NCBI RefSeq assembly: GCF_014337195.1
Contig: NZ_CP060634.1
Coordinates: forward strand, 2,914,001 to 2,978,000
Reading direction: 5' to 3'
DNA: 64,000 nucleotides
From: Qiania dongpingensis
GTDB taxonomy: Bacteria > Bacillota > Clostridia > Lachnospirales > Lachnospiraceae
Shown here: positions 42,064-52,241 of the stretch, piece after piece
Numbering within the stretch: position 1 is the stretch's first letter
How the letters are laid out: each line of letters opens with the position of its first letter
Notes under the pieces: model-generated
Databases searched by the model: none
The model's input: only the letters and a program-made list of their open reading frames with translations
Told to the model about the DNA's origin: nothing
Program-made: the position numbers and the translations under genes

Positions 42064-44872
42064 AAAAAGGAAGCGCCAGGGGAATAAAGGATTGAAGAAA
42101 ACACTGGCAGCGGTGCTGGCAGTGTTTATACTGCTGTTTCTGACAGAGGCTCCTCGGATTCTGGCGTCATCGGTAAGTTCCGCTGCGTCAGACAATGGAA
42201 CGGAACTGAGTGCAGAGGAGAATACCCTGGAAAAGGCAGCCGGGGAACAAGACGAAGCCGCCGGTGCCCAGGCCGGAACGGAAGGCAGTCTGGCAGCGGC
42301 GGAGGAAGCGGGAGAGACTGACCGGCAAGATGGAAGCAGTGGGAATATCGTTGAATATCTTCCATGCGGGCTTCCGGAAGGAGTCACCATAAAGGCCTGG
42401 GCGGATGCTGGAGTGCTGCCGGAAGATGCTTATCTGGAAGTAAAAGAACTTCAGCCTGAAAGTCAAGGCAGCAGATATGCAGAAGCTTTGAGTGCGTACG
42501 GGACGGAGGCAGAGGGATTTAGTCTATGGGATATCGGCTTTTATAATGAGGCGGGTGGGAAAGTAGAACCGGCCGGAGGGTCTGTGCGTCTGGAAATGAC
42601 CTGCTCCGGGCTCAATACGTCAGAGATGGACACGGCGTCGCTGTCCCTGCTGCAGCTGACCGAAACGGAAAGCGGCATAGCGGTCCAGGCGGTGGCAGAC
42701 TCATCGGAAAGCCTGTGCGGAAATATTGTAGTAGACGGTGAAACGGTACAGGCAGTCTTTGCGGCGGAACGTTTTTCGGTGTTCGCGCTGACCTGGTCCG
42801 ACAATCGGGAAGACGGCACGGCCCGGGTATTAAGTACTGTCAGGACAGCCGCCCCGTCCGCGCAGCTGCGAGCCGGACATGAAAAATATGTGGAGAAAAA
42901 AGAGGACGGGACATATGATCTGACGCTGACAGTTTCCGGCATGGTCGGGACATCGACTTCAAAATCGAAGCTGGATGTGATCTATGTACTGGACAAATCC
43001 GGAAGCATGGATGACGGTCTGGGAGGCGGATCCAGAAAAACCAGGCGTGAAGCGGCCAAAGATGCCATCGACAGTCTGACCGCTGCTTTGGCTTCCAATC
43101 AGAATATAGATGTACAGTTTTCCCTTGTGACGTTCAGCGGGTCTGACGGAAGAAGGGACAGCGCCTGGAATGACGCGGAAGTGACCGTGGGATGGACTGG
43201 AGATACCAGACGGATAACCAGCAGTTCAGGCCCGGCCGCCAACGGAGGGACCAATTATCAGGCAGGATTGAGAAATGCAAAAGAGCTGCTGGCGAGCGCC
43301 AGGAGCGGAGCGCTGACGGCGGTGATTTTTATATCAGATGGAAATCCTACATTTCGTTATGATGAAGACGGATATACGACTGGAACTGGAAACAGTGATG
43401 TTTTAGGCTATAATTTGCAGGCGGCTAAAGATGAAGCGGCCGGTCTGGGAACAAATTATTTCTATACGGTTGGTGTAGGGCCAAAAAATAATTATTCAAA
43501 GCTGCGCGATCTGAAAGATGCCGCACCGAAAAATACGACAAAAGCTTTCTATGAGGGTACGGATGAAACTTCGCTGAACGCAGCTTTCGATGATATACAG
43601 GCGGCAATTACCACAATGTTGTGCAGCGATGTGACCATAACGGATACTCTGAGCAGCAATGTACAGATTGCAGGGACCATGGGAGGAAACCCTGCGTCTA
43701 TGACGGTAGCCGTCAGGGACGGAGATGGAAATGTGGCTGTCTCCGGAGAAAACAGTGTGGAATTTGACGGCGTGACGATTTCGGCCCGATATGACGAAAG
43801 CGCCAGACAAGTCATTCTGGATTTTCCGGATCATTATGAACTGAAAGGCGGGTATACCTATCAGGTGACCGTCAATATAGAACCGTCGGAAGCCGCATAT
43901 GAAGCATACCGGAATAACGGGGCCGTCTATACGGATACCGGAGAAGCCGGGACAGGACAGACGTCAGAGGGGCGGCAGGGTTTTTTCAGCAACAGCGGCA
44001 GTTCACTCACCTATATTTACAACGGAGAGGAGATTACTGATTCTTATAACAGGCCTGTCATACAGCTGGAACCAGGAACGCTGGTTATAGAGAAGAAGAT
44101 TGAGGGGCTGGAGGGGGATGCTCTGGTTTATCTGAAGCAGAATTTGAAATTTAACTATACGCTGAACAGTGGCAGCGCTCAGGAAGTACCGTTCGGCGAC
44201 TTCACATGGAATCAGGAAAGCCAGAGCTTTCAATACCGGATAGAAGGCCTGTCCCCGAATACCGTCTATCAGGCCGGTGAGGTTAATGCGGATATCTCTT
44301 CTGCATATGATTATCGGTTGACTGCTTCTTCTCAGAACGGGAATGGGACCGTAGAGCGTCAAGGAATTCAGACAGCATCCTTCACGAACACATATGAGCC
44401 TGGAAGTCATGTTCTCACCATTGAAAAACAGGTGGACGGCAATATGGGAGACCATAACAGGGAATTTTCCTTTTCATTGACCCTTACCAAAGACAGTCAG
44501 GCGTATACAGAAAATCTGACTTATACGGAAAATGAGGATTCTGGTGAGATAACACTTCAGGCTGATGAGGGAGCGTATCAGTTTTTACTGGCAGATGGCG
44601 ACAGAATACATCTGATCATTCCCCATGGCTGCGTATATACAGTGACAGAAGAAAATGCGGACTATACGCTGCAAGTGAATCCAGGCGGCGGGGAATATAC
44701 AGGGGGGAAACTGACAGGCACACTGAATGATGATTCGGCAGCAGTTTTTATAAATACAAAGGATATGGTGCCGCCTACGGGAATAGGTCAGTCGGTCTTT
44801 CCATATCTGGCAATGGTGTTTCTCGCTCTGACTTTTGCAGCGGCCTTCATGATGAAACGCAGAGAGGGTTAA
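42053..44872 (+). CDS. VWA-domain pilus tip adhesin with sortase signal
   Basis: 939 residues. A basic N terminus and one hydrophobic segment (about 15-36) form the signal peptide, then a Glu/Ala-rich linker. The von Willebrand A domain starts near residue 305 with the metal site DKSGSMDDG (Asp314, Ser316, Ser318) and runs to about 535. C-terminal beta domains include one with TIEKQVDGNMG, Glu in YTVTEEN and Asn in VFINTK, the Lys-Glu-Asn set of an isopeptide bond. The end VPPTGIG, a hydrophobic span and KRREG make a non-LPXTG sorting signal. This layout is that of tip adhesins of sortase pili. Confidence 0.9.
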   Translation: MRGKKRKRQGNKGLKKTLAAVLAVFILLFLTEAPRILASSVSSAASDNGTELSAEENTLEKAAGEQDEAAGAQAGTEGSLAAAEEAGETDRQDGSSGNIVEYLPCGLPEGVTIKAWADAGVLPEDAYLEVKELQPESQGSRYAEALSAYGTEAEGFSLWDIGFYNEAGGKVEPAGGSVRLEMTCSGLNTSEMDTASLSLLQLTETESGIAVQAVADSSESLCGNIVVDGETVQAVFAAERFSVFALTWSDNREDGTARVLSTVRTAAPSAQLRAGHEKYVEKKEDGTYDLTLTVSGMVGTSTSKSKLDVIYVLDKSGSMDDGLGGGSRKTRREAAKDAIDSLTAALASNQNIDVQFSLVTFSGSDGRRDSAWNDAEVTVGWTGDTRRITSSSGPAANGGTNYQAGLRNAKELLASARSGALTAVIFISDGNPTFRYDEDGYTTGTGNSDVLGYNLQAAKDEAAGLGTNYFYTVGVGPKNNYSKLRDLKDAAPKNTTKAFYEGTDETSLNAAFDDIQAAITTMLCSDVTITDTLSSNVQIAGTMGGNPASMTVAVRDGDGNVAVSGENSVEFDGVTISARYDESARQVILDFPDHYELKGGYTYQVTVNIEPSEAAYEAYRNNGAVYTDTGEAGTGQTSEGRQGFFSNSGSSLTYIYNGEEITDSYNRPVIQLEPGTLVIEKKIEGLEGDALVYLKQNLKFNYTLNSGSAQEVPFGDFTWNQESQSFQYRIEGLSPNTVYQAGEVNADISSAYDYRLTASSQNGNGTVERQGIQTASFTNTYEPGSHVLTIEKQVDGNMGDHNREFSFSLTLTKDSQAYTENLTYTENEDSGEITLQADEGAYQFLLADGDRIHLIIPHGCVYTVTEENADYTLQVNPGGGEYTGGKLTGTLNDDSAAVFINTKDMVPPTGIGQSVFPYLAMVFLALTFAAAFMMKRREG

Positions 44873-44879
44873 GGGATAT

Positions 44880-45131
44880 ATGGCAATAAAAACCATGGAA
44901 GATGTTGCGGTCCTTATGAATAAAATGTGTTTCCGGAGAAAACTGTTCGGCGGCGTGGATGAAAAAGACGTATGGCGCCAGATGGAGAATCTGCAAAATG
45001 CTTATCGCTCTGCTTACGAAATTCAACAAGAACGGTTAAAGATTCTGATTCGGGAAAGGGATTTGGAAATCTCTGAATTAAAGCGCCGGATTGCCAGCCA
45101 GGGAAAAACGCGAGGTGAAACGAATGGCTGA
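44880..45131 (+). CDS. Small coiled-coil protein in the pilus operon
   Basis: 83 residues, no signal peptide or span. The first half has RRKLFGGVDEKDVWRQMENL, and residues about 30-75 form a likely coiled coil with Leu/Ile heptads. The FGG.DEKDV pattern is reminiscent of the membrane-curvature domain of DivIVA-like proteins (RGYD..EVD.F), which is a weak comparison. It overlaps the SipA-like gene by 8 bases. It could place pilus assembly at particular cell sites; this is inference. Confidence 0.7.
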   Translation: MAIKTMEDVAVLMNKMCFRRKLFGGVDEKDVWRQMENLQNAYRSAYEIQQERLKILIRERDLEISELKRRIASQGKTRGETNG

Positions 45132-45675
45132 AAAGAAGCCGGAGACACCGGAGCAGGTGATAGCGGCCAGACGGAAGAAACTCGCAAATCAGGCTGAGAT
45201 TACTTCTTTTTCAGCTCGTATCGTACTGTTGGCTTTGCTGCTGTATATTATTTTCGGCGTTGTCTTTGGAATAACACCCATGGAGAATAATGATATGTCG
45301 CCGATAATCAGCGCAGGAGACCTGCTGCTGTATTTCCGCCTGGAAAATGAGCTGCGTATTCAGGATGTGGTGGTATGGGAAAAAGAAAGTACACAGTATA
45401 TTGGCCGGATCGTGGCTCAGGGCGGGGATACGGTAGAAATTACAGATGATCACCGACTGAAGATCAACGGAAGTGTCGTCATCGAAAATGATATCTTTTA
45501 TTCCACGCCAAGATATGACGGTGAAGTAGAGTATCCCCTGACACTGAATGAGAATCAGTATTTTATTTTGTGTGATCACCGGGAAGGGGCAAAAGACAGC
45601 CGGTACTGCGGGGCGGCGGAAAGAAGCGAGATTAAGGGCAAAGTATTTACCGTGATCCGCCGCCGCGACTTGTAG
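45124..45675 (+). CDS. SipA-like signal peptidase homologue lacking catalytic residues
   Basis: 183 residues, one span at about 32-50 and a type I signal peptidase fold behind it. The catalytic Ser position is Asp57 (NNDMSP instead of xxSMxP) and the catalytic Lys position is Gly94 (YIGRIVAQGGD instead of KRVxGLPGD). The same two replacements are known in Streptococcus pyogenes SipA, a pilus assembly factor. The C-terminal box (ILCDHREGAKDSRYCGA) is near normal. AGGTGAAACGA precedes ATG 45124. It sits between the tip protein and the major pilin, as expected for an assembly chaperone. Confidence 0.9.
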   Translation: MAEKKPETPEQVIAARRKKLANQAEITSFSARIVLLALLLYIIFGVVFGITPMENNDMSPIISAGDLLLYFRLENELRIQDVVVWEKESTQYIGRIVAQGGDTVEITDDHRLKINGSVVIENDIFYSTPRYDGEVEYPLTLNENQYFILCDHREGAKDSRYCGAAERSEIKGKVFTVIRRRDL

Positions 45676-45817
45676 ACAACGGTCTGCAGCCATCCGAGAA
45701 AATGGTCTGTTCTCAGAGATGTCACAGAGGTATTTAATGCCTTTGAGATAAAGTCCGTGCAGCAGCGCGGCCAAGACATAATTAACTAAATTTTAAAGAA
45801 AAGTGAGGTTGGGTAAA

Positions 45818-46873
45818 ATGAAAAAACGATTTTTAGGCAGACTTACTGCGGTTGTAGCTGCCGGACTTTTAACAGTGGCCGCTTTGGGATTAAATGTGTT
45901 TGCGGCGGGCACAGGAAATGCAGAAGGCAATGTTTCTTTCGAAAAGACACTGGATATGACCGGCGCAGAAGGCGCCAGCGTTCCGGACATAACCTTTGAA
46001 TGGGAAATCGTGCCCGGCAATGGTGTTGCGGCTGCTGACAGCAATCCGGAAATTCTGGCAGGTGTCGGACAGCCTGTTGTAAGCGCTGTAACATACAGTC
46101 ATACAGACAGTGTGAGTGATTTGATTAGAACCGCGTCTGTGGATTTTTCAAACGTGACTTTTCCGGCTCCGGGAATCTACCGTTATATGATTACAGAAAA
46201 AGCTTCTCAGAATGCCGATGTCACCAATGATGACAATGCTGTCCGCTATCTGGATATTTATGTGGAAAATGGGACAGAAGCGAATACCTATGTGATCCGT
46301 CACTCAGTCCTCTTGACGGAAGCAGCTATTCCCGGTCTGGATGGCAAATATGGAGACGGGAGATCCGGAAAAAGCAGCGGCTATGAGAATTCTTATGAAA
46401 CCTATAGCTTGACACTGAGAAAAGAGGTTACCGGTTCCATGGGAAATAAGGGGCGGGAGTTTGATTTTACTGTTGAATTCACAGGCCCCGCCAATGCTTC
46501 CTTTACCTATGGTGATGAGAGGATCAGCTTGGACGGGCAAGGTAAGGCTTCTGTGACGGGAGTCAGACTGGCAGACAGTGAATCTGCTGAGATTACCGGC
46601 ATACCTTCCACAGTAACTTACAAAATAACCGAGAATATTGCATCGACAGAGGGTTACACAACGAGCTATCAAATCAATGACGGCACAGTAAGCGACGGAA
46701 CTGCAACCGGAAATCAGACGATGGGCAAAACGGATAATACAGTGACATTTACGAATAATAAGGAAGCTGTGACGCCAACAGGTATCTTCATGAACCTCGT
46801 ACCGTATGTGCTGATGGTGGTGTTGGCAGCCGCGGCCGCATTTTTGCTCCTGCGCAGAAGAAACCGTGCATAA
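45818..46873 (+). CDS. Major pilin, FctA-like, with isopeptide domains
   Basis: 351 residues from ATG 45818 (GAGGTTGGG upstream). Signal peptide LTAVVAAGLLTVAALGLNVFA. Domain 1 (about 30-185) has Lys in VSFEKTLDM and Glu in RYMITEKASQ. Domain 2 (about 195-320) has Lys in TLRKEVTGSMG, Glu in YKITENIAS and Asn in TFTNNK, the self-crosslinking triad of FctA/Spy0128-type pilins. The C terminus VTPTGIF, a span and RRRNRA is the sorting signal. It would form the shaft of the pilus. Confidence 0.93.
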   Translation: MKKRFLGRLTAVVAAGLLTVAALGLNVFAAGTGNAEGNVSFEKTLDMTGAEGASVPDITFEWEIVPGNGVAAADSNPEILAGVGQPVVSAVTYSHTDSVSDLIRTASVDFSNVTFPAPGIYRYMITEKASQNADVTNDDNAVRYLDIYVENGTEANTYVIRHSVLLTEAAIPGLDGKYGDGRSGKSSGYENSYETYSLTLRKEVTGSMGNKGREFDFTVEFTGPANASFTYGDERISLDGQGKASVTGVRLADSESAEITGIPSTVTYKITENIASTEGYTTSYQINDGTVSDGTATGNQTMGKTDNTVTFTNNKEAVTPTGIFMNLVPYVLMVVLAAAAAFLLLRRRNRA

Positions 46874-47651
46874 AAAATGTTTTGGAGCAGAGCACAGAAC
46901 CGGGAAGCGGCCCGGACTGCAGGCGGCCGCCAGGACAGCGAGGGCAGGAAACCATATTCTGAACGCAGCTGCGGCTCTGCTGATTCTGATTCTGCTGTTA
47001 TATGGCGGTTATTCCCTGTGGGATACTGTCATGGTTTACCAGGGCGCTTTCGCGGGAGAAGAATTGCTGCAATATAAGCCTGAAGGAAATCAGCAGGAAA
47101 ATTCCACTCTGGAAGATCTTCAGGAAATTAATCCGGATGTACGGGCCTGGTTGACGGTCGACGGAACGCATATTGATTATCCGGTCGTGCAGGGAGAGAC
47201 AAATATGGAATATATCAATAAGGATGTATTCGGAGAGTTTTCCTTGTCGGGTTCTGTATTTTTAGATTGCAGGAACCAGTCGGATTTTTCTGATGGCTAT
47301 AATCTTCTATACGGCCACCACATGGATAACGGCGGGATATTCAGTGACGTAGCGGAATTTACCGGTCAGGATTACTTCAAAAGCCATCGGACAGGCACAC
47401 TCTATCTGTCTGACGAAACACATTCGTTCCTGATATTTGCCTGCGTGAAAACGGATGCATTTGACAGTCTGATATTTAATCCTGACGGGCAGGAAGGTCA
47501 AATGGACATTTTTCTGGCATATATCCGGGAGAACGCGGTACAGTACCGTGAGATTGGCGTCACGGCGTCTGATCCTATAATTGGGCTGTCAACTTGTGCC
47601 GAAGCTGAGACAAACGGCCGCGTGATTATTTTCGGACGGATAGAAGAATAA
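46866..47651 (+). CDS. Class B sortase, probable pilin polymerase
   Basis: 261 residues, N-terminal span at about 33-55. Catalytic His151 in LLYGHHMDNGGIF, nucleophile Cys244 in LSTCAEAETNGR and Arg252. The extra helices and the TLEDLQEINPDVRAWLTVDG opening are class B features. In streptococcal FCT pili a class B enzyme joins FctA subunits, and the neighbours here are the same. The start is GTG 46866, overlapping the pilin stop by 8 bases; no strong ribosome site is seen, so coupling is likely. Confidence 0.92.
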   Translation: MHKKCFGAEHRTGKRPGLQAAARTARAGNHILNAAAALLILILLLYGGYSLWDTVMVYQGAFAGEELLQYKPEGNQQENSTLEDLQEINPDVRAWLTVDGTHIDYPVVQGETNMEYINKDVFGEFSLSGSVFLDCRNQSDFSDGYNLLYGHHMDNGGIFSDVAEFTGQDYFKSHRTGTLYLSDETHSFLIFACVKTDAFDSLIFNPDGQEGQMDIFLAYIRENAVQYREIGVTASDPIIGLSTCAEAETNGRVIIFGRIEE

Positions 47652-47679
47652 AGAAGGCACAGGAGGGAGGTGTTTTATC

Positions 47680-48309
47680 ATGTTCTATAATTTAAGAAAA
47701 AGGTATATGGGAGTATTGCTCACCTCAATCCTGGCGGTCCTGATTTTTCCGGGAAGGGCGCTGGCAGAGGAGCGTACCTGCGCTGTATTCATACCCGTGG
47801 AAATAGTGGTGACAGGGGAGGGCGCGCCGGCAGATGAAGAATATCGGATCCTCATAGAAGGAGAAAATGTTCCGATGCCCGGACAGATGGAGATTATACT
47901 GAAAGGCGGAGGAAAGGTACAGCTTGGGCCGATTACTTATCTGGCGCCTGGGGATTACCGGTACCGGATCAGCCAGATGGCAGGAAATACTGAAAATTTT
48001 ACTTATGATACATCGGTTTATACTGTGACTGTCCGAGTGATAAATGATGGGGAAGCCGGTCTCAGCACTGAAATCTGGGCGGTTAAGGACGAATCGGGAG
48101 ACAAGAGCGCGGAAATCGTATTCAGAAACAGCTATAAAAAGCCTGTAATACCGGAACAGAAACCGACGGTAACGCCGGCAGCCCAGACAAAAACGGAAAA
48201 CGTTAAAACTGGGGATGCTCAGAATATTCTGCCATGGATCGTGGCCATTCTTGTGAGTCTCCTGGCAACGGCGCTGGCGGTAAAAATGAAGTCGGACCAC
48301 AACAGGTGA
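47680..48309 (+). CDS. Base pilin, FctB-like, with sortase signal
   Basis: 209 residues. Signal peptide (GVLLTSILAVLIFPGRALA), one beta domain with GDYRYRISQMAGNTENFTYD followed by YTVTVRVINDG, the pattern of streptococcal pilin repeats, then a Pro/Thr linker and the end NVKTGDAQNILP, a span and KMKSDHNR. The KTGD-type motif differs from VPPTG and VTPTG of the other two substrates and may be read by a housekeeping sortase to anchor the pilus to the wall. GGAGGTG lies before the ATG. Last gene of the operon. Confidence 0.88.
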   Translation: MFYNLRKRYMGVLLTSILAVLIFPGRALAEERTCAVFIPVEIVVTGEGAPADEEYRILIEGENVPMPGQMEIILKGGGKVQLGPITYLAPGDYRYRISQMAGNTENFTYDTSVYTVTVRVINDGEAGLSTEIWAVKDESGDKSAEIVFRNSYKKPVIPEQKPTVTPAAQTKTENVKTGDAQNILPWIVAILVSLLATALAVKMKSDHNR

Positions 48310-48401
48310 TGTTCTTTTAATTTGCATAAGTATGAAATATTAAAAAAGGAGGACGCTGCTTAGGCGGAGGCTCATAAGGAAGTAAAGAAATTTCCCGGTA
48401 G

Positions 48402-50134
<1,733 letters not shown>

Positions 50135-50153
50135 TTATTTCAGCCTCCCTCAT

Positions 50154-50390
50154 TTACATTTCCTCCAAGTTTTTTGCAATCATCCGGCGCAGCTTGTTCA
50201 GCACATTTTCCGCATCATCACCGGCATAATGGGGAATCACATGGTACACCGTGTTGCCCTCCACCGCAATATGTTCCTCAGTATCAAAATCAAATTCAAA
50301 CACGCCGTCTTTGAAATGCTCTGCCACACGTTCTGCCACTTCCGGTTTTAGAAATTGCGGAAGTGTACCCAGATCTTTTTTATCTGCCAT
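50154..50390 (-). CDS. Small element protein, possibly TnpW-like
   Basis: 78 residues, acidic, cytoplasmic. The part GNTVYHVIPHYAGDDAENVL followed by KLRRMIAKNLE recalls the small TnpW-type proteins encoded beside the serine recombinase in clostridial elements, but the similarity is loose. It starts 4 bases after the repA-like gene and is cotranscribed with it. Function unknown. Confidence 0.6.
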   Translation of the reverse strand: MADKKDLGTLPQFLKPEVAERVAEHFKDGVFEFDFDTEEHIAVEGNTVYHVIPHYAGDDAENVLNKLRRMIAKNLEEM

Positions 50391-50394
50391 TCAG

Positions 50395-50748
50395 TCAGTT
50401 CTCCTTTCCTGCCGCCGGAATCTTTAGGGTAATTACTGCAGGTCTGCCAAGCCCCTGTTTCCTACGGATAATCAGTCCACTGTGCTCTAATTCCTGAAAC
50501 GCACGGGTCGTTACCTGACGGCTCCGGTGTGATTTCCCTTTTGCTTCTTCTACTGTAAAATACAGCCGCACCGTTCCGTCTGTTTCTATGTAACCGTTTT
50601 CTCTTGAAATGCCTGCCCGGTCAAAGAGCAGGGCATAAAGCACCTTTGCGTCATTGGATAAATTGAGTGTTACCAAAAAACGCAGAAACGGAAGATACGG
50701 CGGTACTGTTGTATCAGCTTTATAGGGGATAAAAATATTATTCTGCAT
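50395..50748 (-). CDS. RepA N-terminal domain protein (element replication initiator, short form)
   Basis: 117 residues. FIPYKADTTVPPYLPFLRFL and LSNDAKVLYALLFDRAGISRENGYI followed by RLYFTVEEAKGKSHRSRQVTTRAFQELE form the RepA_N winged helix seen in plasmids and integrative elements of Firmicutes. The protein ends soon after this domain, so the C-terminal replication part is missing and it may serve as a regulator. Ribosome site GGAAAGGAAC precedes the ATG. Confidence 0.82.
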   Translation of the reverse strand: MQNNIFIPYKADTTVPPYLPFLRFLVTLNLSNDAKVLYALLFDRAGISRENGYIETDGTVRLYFTVEEAKGKSHRSRQVTTRAFQELEHSGLIIRRKQGLGRPAVITLKIPAAGKEN

Positions 50749-51114
50749 ACATTGTTCCTTTCCATCAATCCATCCTGATTGATTGGATTGATATTGACTA
50801 TTTTATAATTTACTTATTTCTCTTTAATTTCCGTCTATTCTCCGGCTCTCCAAAGCGTCGAAATATCCACTGCCGGAAAGACAGCTTTGGGGCAGTGCAG
50901 ATGGGCAGCTTTTCCAGTCTCTGAAATTCCAAGACAGGATAACCCCGTTTGGGAGCGAACTCTAAAATGCATGAAATATAAGAGAAGTAGGTACTTACCT
51001 AATCGGGAAAATCCCGGATAGGTGAAATTACCTCTGCGGACAGTTTCAAGCCTGCTTTTTGGGTGTGGAAGGGATTTATACTGCCAACCCGCTGACAAGA
51101 GTTGAAACGTCCAG
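50749..51114. other. Gap without a recognised gene
   Basis: 366 bp inside the mobile element. Repeated GATTGAT/ATCAATC motifs lie at 50764-50800 just upstream of the RepA_N gene and might be replication or regulatory sites. Frames elsewhere lack ribosome sites. Nothing else seen. Confidence 0.4.
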
Positions 51115-51483
51115 CTATATCAAGGTTTTTTTCGCTCCTAATTGTCCGCATAGGAGCCTTCTTTTATGGTCGCTGGCATTCTTCTGTTTTCGATGCACCT
51201 TTGCCGCACAGGGCTTACAGTATTTTGCCCGGTTGGAACCGGGGCGAAATGGCTGACCACAGACAACACATCGCTTCATACTTCCTCTGTATAACAGGAC
51301 TGTTTCTAAAGGCTTGTCCAATGGGAGAACCGCAATCCGAAACCATCTGCATAAAAGCGAGTAGGAAATGCTCTGGACACAGACGCATTCCTCCCCGTCA
51401 TCCAGAATGATACAGTTTCCGTTATCATAATTGCAGCACGCATGGACTAATTTTCTTGCCCTCCGGTATTGGCTGTAATCCAT
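51115..51483 (-). CDS. Cysteine-rich VLP-domain protein of the mobile element
   Basis: About 122 residues with ten or more Cys. It opens MDYSQYRRARKLVHACCNYDN, as Cys-rich VLP proteins do, and ends with a zinc-finger-like CVVCGQPFRPGSNRAKYCKPC followed by a basic tail. ATG 51483 is chosen by family alignment; a GTG 30 bases upstream is in frame but overlaps the AGGAGG. These proteins are common accessory genes of Tn1549-like elements and probably bind DNA. Function unknown. Confidence 0.75.
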   Translation of the reverse strand: MDYSQYRRARKLVHACCNYDNGNCIILDDGEECVCVQSISYSLLCRWFRIAVLPLDKPLETVLLYRGSMKRCVVCGQPFRPGSNRAKYCKPCAAKVHRKQKNASDHKRRLLCGQLGAKKTLI

Positions 51484-51694
51484 GACCGGTATTTTGTCTT
51501 TTATATGCTTCACCTCCTGACTGTCAAAAAATATCCCTTCACTATTCCGTACATTTTTTTGGCAAAAATAGGGGGTCTTTTTGAAAATTTCACAAAAAAT
51601 TCACAATTTACCCTGTCAGAAGTGGCAGCCCCAAAATTCCTCCATTATTCAGTACATATTTCAGGAAAAAGTTGCCGTCTATCCTGAGAAAGTA

Positions 51695-51737
51695 CAAAAA
51701 AATTCACACCTCAGGTTTTACCCTATGGTGTGAATTT
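51695..51737 (-). terminator. Terminator of the redox operon
   Basis: On the minus strand AAATTCACACC pairs with GGTGTGAATTT, followed by TTTTTG. It overlaps the last gene's stop and closes the unit that begins at 57.8 kb. Confidence 0.88.
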
Positions 51738-52209
51738 ATGGCAACACAAACTTATATCCGATTCCGGTAACACTTTTGATATAGTCGGGATCGCCTGGGT
51801 CTATCTTTAATTTTTTCCGGAGATTACATACATGGTTATTGATTGCTTTTCTGGAATAGTAAGCATAATCCTCTTTCCAGACCAAATCCATAATAAGTTC
51901 ATAGGTAAATACCCGATTTGGATTCATAATGAGCAGCGACAGAATATCAAATTCTTTAGCAGTAAGTTCGATTTTTTCTTCTCTCACTTTTACAATGCGT
52001 TGTTCTACACAAAGATATAAGTTGCCTTCCTGAATTTCCGTGAGGGAATCAATTAATTGCCAACCGTGTCTTAAATGCTGATATGTAACACCAGCATTTG
52101 TTTCCACAGGATTATCAAGAAGATATTTCGCAAGTTCTTTCCTCTGTTTTTCGTCAAGTAAGAGTGCTAATTTCTCACCAATCTGTACACCGCTCTCGGA
52201 TAAATCCAA
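51736..52209 (-). CDS. OmpR-type winged-helix DNA-binding protein without receiver domain
   Basis: 157 residues. The C-terminal 95 form an OmpR/PhoB winged helix: KIELTAKEFDILSLLIMNPN, then YELIMDLVWKEDYAYYSRKA, then HVCNLRKKLKI ending TGIGYKFVLP. The first 60 residues are not a receiver domain and carry no phospho-acceptor Asp; they include ALLLDEKQRKELAKYLLDNP of unknown role. It is the last gene of the redox operon and could be a feedback regulator. It may be a remnant of a response regulator that lost its receiver. Confidence 0.8.
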   Translation of the reverse strand: MDLSESGVQIGEKLALLLDEKQRKELAKYLLDNPVETNAGVTYQHLRHGWQLIDSLTEIQEGNLYLCVEQRIVKVREEKIELTAKEFDILSLLIMNPNRVFTYELIMDLVWKEDYAYYSRKAINNHVCNLRKKLKIDPGDPDYIKSVTGIGYKFVLP

Positions 52210-52241
52210 TACAACTAATTTCCCATAAAATCACCACCAAA

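Noticed and set aside
45124..45675. An active type I signal peptidase
   Set aside because: Both catalytic residues, Ser and Lys, are replaced (Asp57 and Gly94).
51059..51410. Plus-strand frames of 65 and 102 codons in the mobile element
   Set aside because: Antisense to the Cys-rich VLP gene and without ribosome sites.
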